A stretch of DNA of 18,661 nt, taken from contig CAZXBB010000375.1 of assembly GCA_964638815.1 (NCBI GenBank), positions 1-18,661 of the forward strand, written 5' to 3'. A program made the position numbers and the translations under genes. Below, piece after piece: positions 12,974 through 18,661 of this stretch. Numbering within the stretch: position 1 is the first letter of the stretch; the number at the start of each line of letters is the position of its first letter. The notes beneath the pieces were generated by a model. The model made no database searches. It worked only from the letters and a program-made list of their open reading frames with translations, and was not told the DNA's origin. Source of the stretch: CAZXBB01 sp964638815. Its GTDB lineage: Bacteria; Planctomycetota; Phycisphaerae; Phycisphaerales; SM1A02.

Positions 12974-15697
12974 ATGCACAAGGGGAGGAACCGGATCGCC
13001 GTCACCGTGCTGGCCGGCGCACTCGCCGCGGGCGCGGCGGCACACGCTGCGGACCCCGCGGCGTCACGATCACTTCAGCCGGAGGACCTGAAGGCCCTCA
13101 CCTGGCGCAGCATCGGACCCGCCAACATGGCCGGTCGCGTCGCGTCCATCGCGATCGCGCCGGGAAACGCGAAGACGATCTTCGTGGGCTACGCGACGGG
13201 CGGCGTGTGGAAGAGCACGAACCGCGGCACGACGTTCGCGCCGACGTTCGACCGGTACGAGACCTCGTCGATCGGCGCCCTCGCGGTCTGCGATGCGCCG
13301 ACGAGCTGGTCCGGCTGGAAGGATGACGCGGAGACGGAGAAGGCCGACCGGGCGGAGAAGGGCAAGGCGAAGATCGTCTGGGTCGGCACGGGCGAAGGCA
13401 ACGGCCGCAACAGCTCGTCGTGGGGGCACGGCGTGTACCGCTCGACCGACGGGGGCGGGAGCTACGAGCACAAGGGCCTCGAGGAGACGCACGACATCCC
13501 GGCGCTCGCGGTCGATCCGCGCGATCCCGACGTCTGCTACGTCGCCGCGCTCGGCCGCCTGTGGGGCGCGAACGACGAGCGCGGCGTCTACAAGACGACA
13601 GACGGCGGAAAGACGTGGAAGGCCGTGCTTCAGATCGACGACCGGACCGGCGCGTGCGACGTCGTCATCGACCCCGCGAAGCCCGACACCGTCTACGCGG
13701 CCATGTACGACCGGCGCCGCACGCCGTGGAGCTACCGGTCCGGCGGACCCGAGGGCGGCATCTACCGCTCGCGGGACGCGGGGCGCACCTGGAAGAAGCT
13801 CGCGAACGGCCTGCCGGACACCACGGGGCGGATCGGTCTCTCGATCCATGCCGCCGATCCGAAGATCATCTTCGCCGTCGTCGAGTCGACCGATGGCGGC
13901 TGGGTCGGTGACGCGTTCAGCAACCGCCAGCGTGAAGGAGGCGTCTTCCGCACGGCCGACGCCGGCGACACGTGGGAGCGCACGACGGACTTCAACCCGC
14001 GCTCCTTCTACTTCTCGAAGATCCGCGTCGATCCGGTCGACCCCGCGCGTGTGTACCTCCTCGAATGGGGCGTCTCGGTCTCCGACGACGGCGGGCGCAC
14101 CTTCCGCGCGGGTCTCGCGAAGGTCGCGCACGTGGACTTCCACGCGATGGTCATCGACCCCGACGACACCGATCACCTGCTCGCCGGCAGCGACGGCGGC
14201 CTGTACGTGTCGTGGGACCGCGGCAAGACGTGGGATTTCCACGACCACATGGCGGTCGGCCAGTTCTACAACGTGACCGTGGACGACTCCGATCCATACC
14301 GCGTGGGCGGCGGTCTCCAGGACAACGGCACCTGGATCGGCCCGAGCGAGACCATCACGGAGGACAAGGGCGAGTGGATGGGCCGCGCCGGCGCGATCAC
14401 CAACAAGGACTGGTCGTTCATCTGGGGCGGCGACGGCTTCCACGTCGCATTCGATCCCGAGGATCCCAACGTCGTCTACGCCGAATGGCAGGGCGGGAAC
14501 ATCAACCGCGTGCACCGCGACACGGGCCAGTGGCGCAACATCAAGCCGGTGGCCCGCGAGGGCGAGCCGCGGTTCCGATTCAACTGGAACGCGCCGTTCT
14601 TCGTCTCGCCGCACGACCCGAAGACGCTCTACCACGGCGGCAACTGCGTGTTCAGGCTGACCGGGCGCGGCGACCGCTGGGAGCGCATCAGCGACGATCT
14701 CTCGACCCGCGATCTCGAGAAGATGATCACCGAAGGCTCCGAGGCCGAGACGCACGGGACGGTGGTTTCGCTCGCGGAGTCGCCGGTCGAGGCCGGCCTG
14801 CTCTGGGCGGGCACCGACGACGGCCTCATCCACGTCACGACCGACGACGGCGCGAAGTGGAAGGACGTGACGCCGAAGGCCGCCGGCGGCCTCTACGTCT
14901 CGAAGATCGAGCCGTCGCCGCATGACAGACGCGTCGCGTACGCCGCGATCGACGGCCACCGCTCGGACGTCTTCGAGCCGGTCCTTCTCGAGACGCGCGA
15001 CCTCGGGCGCACGTGGACGTCGATCGCGGGCAACCTGCCGGACGGCGCGCCGGTGAAGGTCGTGCGGGCCGACCTCCGGAATGCCAAGGTGCTCTACGCC
15101 GGCACCGAGCGCGCGGCGTGGGTCACGATCGACGGCGGCGGACACTGGGTGAAGCTCAACGGCAAGTCGCTGCCGACGGTGGCCGTGGACGATCTCGCGA
15201 TCCAGGCCCGCGAGATGGATCTCGTCGCCGGCACGCACGGCCGCTCGATCTACATCCTCGACGGTATCGCGTCGCTCTCGGCGCTCACGCCCGGGATCGT
15301 GGCGTCCGAGTTCCACGTGTTCCGGTCGATGCCGGGCCGGCCGCGTTATCTCGTCGACTACGGCGCGATCTGGAGCGACCGGATGTTCGCGGCGAAGAAC
15401 CCGCCGATGGGGGCATCGATCGACTACTGGATCCGCGACTACACGGGCGACGATGTCGAGATCGTCGTCAGCGCCGGCACGGACGGCGTCGGCTACGAGG
15501 TGCGCAAGCTGAAAGGAACGAGCCACCCGGGCATCAACCGCGTCACGTGGGACCTCCAGGCGGAGAAGGACATGCGGCTCGGGAACCCGCACGAGCTGAC
15601 GGAGTTCGTGCCGGCAGGCACGTACACGGTGACCGTGAAGTACGGCGAGCGCAGTGAGAAGACGACGGTGGAGGTGCTCGCGGCGCCGGGTGACTGA
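12974..15697 (+). CDS. Exported Asp-box (BNR/sortilin-Vps10-like) beta-propeller protein
   Basis: This 907-aa secreted protein is of the type often annotated as glycosyl hydrolase or WD40/YVTN repeat-like. A signal peptide (1-26, ending AHAA) precedes a domain full of Asp-box motifs (S/T-x-D-x-G-x-T-W). These include residues 81-88, 157-164 (STDGGGSY), 208-215 (TTDGGKTW), 266-273 (SRDAGRTW) and 327-334 (TADAGDTW), then SDDGGRTF, SWDRGKTW, TTDDGAKW, TRDLGRTW and TIDGGGHW. The repeats build beta-propellers as in sialidases and sortilin. I see no sialidase Arg triad, so an enzymatic role is unproven; ligand binding is as likely. A Lys/Glu-rich loop lies near 114-133. The last 90 residues look like a separate beta domain. 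The ATG at 12974 follows GGAGG by 8 nt. The coiled-coil gene follows after 30 nt. Confidence 0.87.
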   Translation: MHKGRNRIAVTVLAGALAAGAAAHAADPAASRSLQPEDLKALTWRSIGPANMAGRVASIAIAPGNAKTIFVGYATGGVWKSTNRGTTFAPTFDRYETSSIGALAVCDAPTSWSGWKDDAETEKADRAEKGKAKIVWVGTGEGNGRNSSSWGHGVYRSTDGGGSYEHKGLEETHDIPALAVDPRDPDVCYVAALGRLWGANDERGVYKTTDGGKTWKAVLQIDDRTGACDVVIDPAKPDTVYAAMYDRRRTPWSYRSGGPEGGIYRSRDAGRTWKKLANGLPDTTGRIGLSIHAADPKIIFAVVESTDGGWVGDAFSNRQREGGVFRTADAGDTWERTTDFNPRSFYFSKIRVDPVDPARVYLLEWGVSVSDDGGRTFRAGLAKVAHVDFHAMVIDPDDTDHLLAGSDGGLYVSWDRGKTWDFHDHMAVGQFYNVTVDDSDPYRVGGGLQDNGTWIGPSETITEDKGEWMGRAGAITNKDWSFIWGGDGFHVAFDPEDPNVVYAEWQGGNINRVHRDTGQWRNIKPVAREGEPRFRFNWNAPFFVSPHDPKTLYHGGNCVFRLTGRGDRWERISDDLSTRDLEKMITEGSEAETHGTVVSLAESPVEAGLLWAGTDDGLIHVTTDDGAKWKDVTPKAAGGLYVSKIEPSPHDRRVAYAAIDGHRSDVFEPVLLETRDLGRTWTSIAGNLPDGAPVKVVRADLRNAKVLYAGTERAAWVTIDGGGHWVKLNGKSLPTVAVDDLAIQAREMDLVAGTHGRSIYILDGIASLSALTPGIVASEFHVFRSMPGRPRYLVDYGAIWSDRMFAAKNPPMGASIDYWIRDYTGDDVEIVVSAGTDGVGYEVRKLKGTSHPGINRVTWDLQAEKDMRLGNPHELTEFVPAGTYTVTVKYGERSEKTTVEVLAAPGD

Positions 15698-15727
15698 AGG
15701 CTACGATCCACGCGGGAGGCCAGGGCC

Positions 15728-16387
15728 ATGACAAAGCGAATCGCCGCCGTCGGAATCCTCACGCTCGCCGGGGTCGCGCTGGCCGTCGCCCCGAGCCCGC
15801 CGGCCGGGCCGGACGCCGCGCACCCCGGGCAACTCGCGGATGTCCGCGGCGAGCTCGTCGCGATCGAAGAGACCATCAGGCAGCATGAACGGGAGCGTCA
15901 GGTCATCGAGCGCGTGATCGAGCTGGCTTCCGCCGACCTCGAGAAGGCGCGCGACGACCGCGAATCAGAGAGGATCCGGCGGATCGTCGAGCAGTACCGC
16001 AACCGCCTCGAGCGGGCGGAACGTCACGCGGTCGATCTGGAAACGCACCGCGCACGGCTGGTGCGGGTGATGGAGCGGCTCGAGCGACGGTACGAAGATG
16101 CTCGAGGCGAGGATGCCGCACGGTCGGAACGCGAACGTGACGGACGCATCCAGGCGCTCGAGCGCGGGCTCCGCGACGCCTCGCCGGAGCTGCCGCCCGA
16201 GCCGGTCGCGATCATCGAACGCATCGGGAGGCTCCAGGATCAGCTCGAACGCATCCGCGAAGTAATCGACGCCATGCACGACGAGCTGGAGGCGATGAAG
16301 GGCGCGCTCCGCGCCGGCGGCACGGGCCGGGCCGCCCCGGTCACCCCGCCTTCCGGTGAAGCTGCATCACCTCGTCGAGCTTCCTGA
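15728..16387 (+). CDS. Exported coiled-coil protein, function unknown
   Basis: This is a 219-aa protein with an N-terminal signal peptide (about 1-20, MTKRIAAVGILTLAGVALA). A highly charged helical body, rich in Glu and Arg with heptad-like spacing, runs over residues 40-130 and again 165-195 and predicts a coiled coil. A short Pro/Ala/Gly-rich tail follows. There is no enzymatic motif, and it resembles many periplasmic coiled-coil proteins only in general design. The ATG at 15728 has GGGAGG a few nucleotides upstream. Only 30 nt separate it from the Asp-box gene, so the two are probably translated from one message and may act together at the cell surface. Its last 47 nt overlap the 3' end of dnaK on the other strand. 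Confidence 0.72.
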   Translation: MTKRIAAVGILTLAGVALAVAPSPPAGPDAAHPGQLADVRGELVAIEETIRQHERERQVIERVIELASADLEKARDDRESERIRRIVEQYRNRLERAERHAVDLETHRARLVRVMERLERRYEDARGEDAARSERERDGRIQALERGLRDASPELPPEPVAIIERIGRLQDQLERIREVIDAMHDELEAMKGALRAGGTGRAAPVTPPSGEAASPRRAS

Positions 16388-18131
16388 GCGCGACCTTCAT
16401 TCCCTCGCGGTCGTCGCGGTCGATATTCCTCTCGAGCTTCTTCAGCGATGCTTCGACGGCGGTGCGGGCCTTCGGCGGCATGAGACGCCCGTTGTACTGG
16501 AGCCACCGCTCGAGGTCGCCGAGCACCTCCTCGGCGTGATTCCGCAGACCGACCGCCGCGCGACGCGCGCCCTTCGCTTCCGCCACTTCCTTCGCTTCGC
16601 GCTGCATGCGCTCGATCTCGGCCTGCTCGAGACCGACCGCGCCCTTGACGACGATCTCCTGGCTCTTTCCGGTCGCCGTGTCGGTCGCCGACACCCTGAG
16701 GATGCCGTCGGAGTTGATGTCGAACTTCACCTCGATCTTCGGCTTGCCCGCCGGCGCCTTGGGGATGCCCTTGAGCTGGAACAGGGCGAGCGTGCGGTTC
16801 TCGTCCACCGTCCTCCCCTCGCCCTCGAGCACGCGGATCGGCACGGACGTCTGGTTGTGCTTCGGCGTCGAGAAGATGCGCCGGGCCGACGTCGGGATCG
16901 CCGTGTTCTTCTCGACCAGCGTCGCGGCGCCGCCGCGGACGGTCTCGACGCCGAGGCTTCGTGACGTGACGTCCATCAGGTTCACGTTCTGGAGCTCGCC
17001 CGCGATCACGCCGCCGAGGATCGCCGCGCCGAGGGCGACGACCTCGTCGGGGTTGATCGACTTGTCGAGCTCCTCGGTCCGGAAGATCTCGCGGGCCATC
17101 TCCTGCACCTTCGGGATCCGGGTCGAGCCCCCGACCATGATGACGTCGGTGATCTGCTTCGGCTGGATTCCCGACTGGGCAAGCGGAGCGATGCACGCCT
17201 GCCGCAGCTCCTCGAAGAGATCCGTGCTGAGCTGCTCGAAGGTCCCGCGCTCGAGCGTGTGCTGGAGATGGCGCGGACCGTGCCCGTCCACGATGATGAA
17301 CGGCAGGTTGATCGTGGTCTCCGTGCGCGAGGAGAGCTCGGTCTTGGCCTTCTCGCACGCCTCCTTGAGACGCTGGAGCGCCATCGGGTCCCGGCGGAGA
17401 TCGATGCGTTCCTTGCGGCGGAAGTCGTCGGCGACGATGTCGATGATGCGCTGGTCGAAGTCGTCGCCGCCGAGGTGCGTGTTGCCGTGCACCGCGAGCA
17501 CCTTGAACTTGCCGCCGCCGATATCCATGATCGCGAGGTCGAACGTGCCGCCGCCGAAGTCGACGACCGCGATGCGCCGATCCTCCCTGCGATCGAAGCC
17601 GTAGGCGAGCGCCGCCGCCGTCGGCTCGTTGATGATGCGCTCGACCTTGAGACCCGCGATCCTGCCGGCATCGAGCGTGGCCTGCCGCTGAGCGTCGTTG
17701 AAGTAGGCCGGCACGGTGATCACCGCGCGGGTGATCGCCTCGCCGAGCTGGTGCTCCGCCGACTCCTTGAGCTCGCGCAGGATCATCGCGGAGATCTCCT
17801 GCGGCTTGTAGCGGCGCTTGCCCGCCAGGACCTCCACGTACTCGTCGGTCTTGCCGACGACGCGGTAGGGAACGATCTTCTCCTCGGCCTCGACCTCGCA
17901 GTGGCGCCGTCCCATGAAGCGCTTGATCGAGTAGATGGTGTTGGCGGGGTTCGTCACCTGCTGATTGCGCGCCGGCGCGCCGACGAGCTGCTCGCCCTTG
18001 TCGGTGAACGCGACGACCGAAGGCATCGTCTGCCCGCCCATCGGGTTGGGGATGATGCGCGGCTTCCCCGCTTCGTAGATCGCGACCACGGAGTTCGTGG
18101 TGCCGAGATCGATGCCGATAACCTTGGACAT
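16341..18131 (-). CDS. dnaK: Hsp70 chaperone DnaK, probably a divergent paralogue
   Basis: This 596-aa ATP-dependent chaperone has a nucleotide-binding domain (1 to about 380) with DLGTTNS (8-14), VPAYFNDAQRQAT (140-152), VDFGGGTFDLA (190-200), HLGGDDFD (219-226) and VGGSTRIP (333-340). A beta substrate-binding domain spans about 390-500 and a helical lid about 500-593. The interdomain linker region, normally VLLLDVTPLSLG, reads VNLMDVTSRSLG (383-394). The protein stops right after the lid and lacks the flexible acidic tail, making it about 40 residues shorter than Escherichia coli DnaK. The ATG at 18131 has GAGGG 10 nt upstream. No grpE, dnaJ or hrcA is adjacent, and I saw no CIRCE operator. 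These points suggest a second, specialised Hsp70 rather than the main one. Confidence 0.92.
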   Translation of the reverse strand: MSKVIGIDLGTTNSVVAIYEAGKPRIIPNPMGGQTMPSVVAFTDKGEQLVGAPARNQQVTNPANTIYSIKRFMGRRHCEVEAEEKIVPYRVVGKTDEYVEVLAGKRRYKPQEISAMILRELKESAEHQLGEAITRAVITVPAYFNDAQRQATLDAGRIAGLKVERIINEPTAAALAYGFDRREDRRIAVVDFGGGTFDLAIMDIGGGKFKVLAVHGNTHLGGDDFDQRIIDIVADDFRRKERIDLRRDPMALQRLKEACEKAKTELSSRTETTINLPFIIVDGHGPRHLQHTLERGTFEQLSTDLFEELRQACIAPLAQSGIQPKQITDVIMVGGSTRIPKVQEMAREIFRTEELDKSINPDEVVALGAAILGGVIAGELQNVNLMDVTSRSLGVETVRGGAATLVEKNTAIPTSARRIFSTPKHNQTSVPIRVLEGEGRTVDENRTLALFQLKGIPKAPAGKPKIEVKFDINSDGILRVSATDTATGKSQEIVVKGAVGLEQAEIERMQREAKEVAEAKGARRAAVGLRNHAEEVLGDLERWLQYNGRLMPPKARTAVEASLKKLERNIDRDDREGMKVALRKLDEVMQLHRKAG

Positions 18132-18550
18132 GGCGGAGTCACCCTCTTCGCGGGACCGGTCGGTTCGTATCGAGCCGGTATCGGTTCGGGCGCGAGGATG
18201 TGTGAGCCGGGACCGGCGATGAGCCCGAAACCCGCTGCGGTTACGACGGTCAGCCCGAGCCATTGCGAAGCTGTGCGGCTTGTGACGCGCGTTCCGCAGC
18301 GAGGCGGGACGACAGCGCCCTGGCGGTGGTCTCGATAATTCACGCAAACTGGGGACTTTTCGCTTGCCCCCCCGGGGGGGGCTGCGCTTATGCTGGAGGC
18401 AACTTCCTCGGGGCGCGCACAATGCACGCTTGCCTTGGGGGAACCGGACGGCGTCCGGGTGAGTTCCCGGGTCGTACCATTGGATTCGGCAGGACGTCCG
18501 TTCTTGGGCGCGCTGTCGTTCATGGCCGGCCGGGCGCGAGGAGACGCGCG
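18132..18550. other. Non-coding region between divergent dnaK and an exported-protein gene
   Basis: I find no convincing gene in these 419 nt. On the dnaK side there is no clear promoter or CIRCE element. GATAAT at 18334-18339 is a possible plus-strand -10 without a good -35. A C7G8 run (18367-18381) is followed by TTATGC. Small hairpins follow at GAGG/CCTC and at 18439-18468, making a structured leader for the gene at 18551. Confidence 0.6.
18439..18468 (+). promoter_or_regulatory. Nested hairpin in the putative leader of the 18551 gene
   Basis: An inner perfect stem CCGGAC/GTCCGG (18444-18449 and 18453-18458, 3-nt loop) sits within an outer GGGAA/TTCCC stem (18439-18443 and 18464-18468), with a 5-nt bulge on the 3' side. 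It lies about 85-110 nt before the start codon. I could not match it to a known riboswitch class. Confidence 0.4.
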
Positions 18551-18661
18551 ATGTCGACGCGCAGACCACAAGCGAAGCTGTTGGCACTGATCCTGGTCGC
18601 CGCGGCCCTCAGTCGGTTGGGTGTCAGCCCGGCGCACGCGCTTTCCGACGCGGTGAATCCG
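18551..18661 (+). CDS. Exported protein, N-terminal fragment cut by the window edge
   Basis: An ATG at 18551 with GGAG about 8 nt upstream opens a frame of 37 codons that runs off the window without a stop. The translation begins MSTRRPQAKLLALILVAAAL and continues SRLGVSPAHALSDAVNP. It is a typical signal peptide, with a basic start, a hydrophobic core and a likely cleavage after AHA. The mature protein is not visible, so its function is unknown. It is divergent from dnaK. Confidence 0.7.
   Translation, partial: MSTRRPQAKLLALILVAAALSRLGVSPAHALSDAVNP

Noticed and set aside
18132..18400. CIRCE/HrcA heat-shock operator upstream of dnaK
   Set aside because: No TTAGCACTC-N9-GAGTGCTAA-like inverted repeat is present on either strand.
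18420..18550. Known riboswitch in the leader of the 18551 gene
   Set aside because: Cobalamin and c-di-GMP riboswitch signature segments were looked for and not found; only generic hairpins remain.
1..18661. CRISPR array
   Set aside because: The repeats seen are contiguous tandem units or dispersed arms, without regular unique spacers or cas genes.

Overview
The window is a high-GC, densely coded bacterial chromosome segment with one tRNA gene, eleven complete protein genes on both strands, and a twelfth gene cut by the right edge. It most resembles a planctomycete, perhaps the Phycisphaerae. The reasons are a PEP-CTERM-type secreted protein with an Arg-rich tail, a paired FabF-like ketosynthase operon, a small zinc-ribbon membrane protein, a large Asp-box secreted protein, and weak or absent Shine-Dalgarno sequences at several starts. 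No ribosomal RNA or phylogenetic marker is present, so this placement is an inference.

Layout. 1-475: a structured, repeat-bearing stretch around a minus-strand tRNA-Ala(CGC). 476-1819: class II DAHP synthase (entry to the shikimate pathway). 1939-2697 (minus): a PilZ protein, convergent with the DAHP synthase and divergent from 2866-5521. 2866-5521: two ketosynthase-fold genes 10 nt apart. The first has lost all three catalytic residues, and the second is an intact FabF-type enzyme. 5519-5657: a 139-bp segment bounded by 28-bp inverted repeats that touch the ketosynthase stop codon and the panC start codon; a third copy of the arm lies just before rimO. 5648-9296: panC, an aldehyde dehydrogenase, a zinc-ribbon membrane protein and nadD, all rightward, with nine tandem 14-bp units between panC and the dehydrogenase. 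9576-10250: PEP-CTERM protein. 10347-11906: rimO. 12010-12702 (minus): a lipoprotein with an internal duplication. 12703-12973: a divergent intergenic region with a G-run repeat and a good sigma70-type promoter. 12974-16387: a 907-residue Asp-box secreted protein and a small exported coiled-coil protein, apparently one operon. 16341-18131 (minus): a DnaK with an atypical interdomain linker and no acidic tail, overlapping the coiled-coil gene tail to tail. 18132-18550: non-coding, structured. 18551 to the edge: start of an exported protein.

Most genes are housekeeping: aromatic amino acid entry, pantothenate, NAD, and ribosomal S12 modification. The parts that stand out are the KS-alpha/KS-beta pair with a Glu replacing the active-site Cys, the three-copy inverted-repeat element at gene boundaries, and the minisatellite that supplies panC's stop codon and the candidate -35 of the next gene. 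I saw no CRISPR array, transposase, phage gene, restriction system or obvious defence system.
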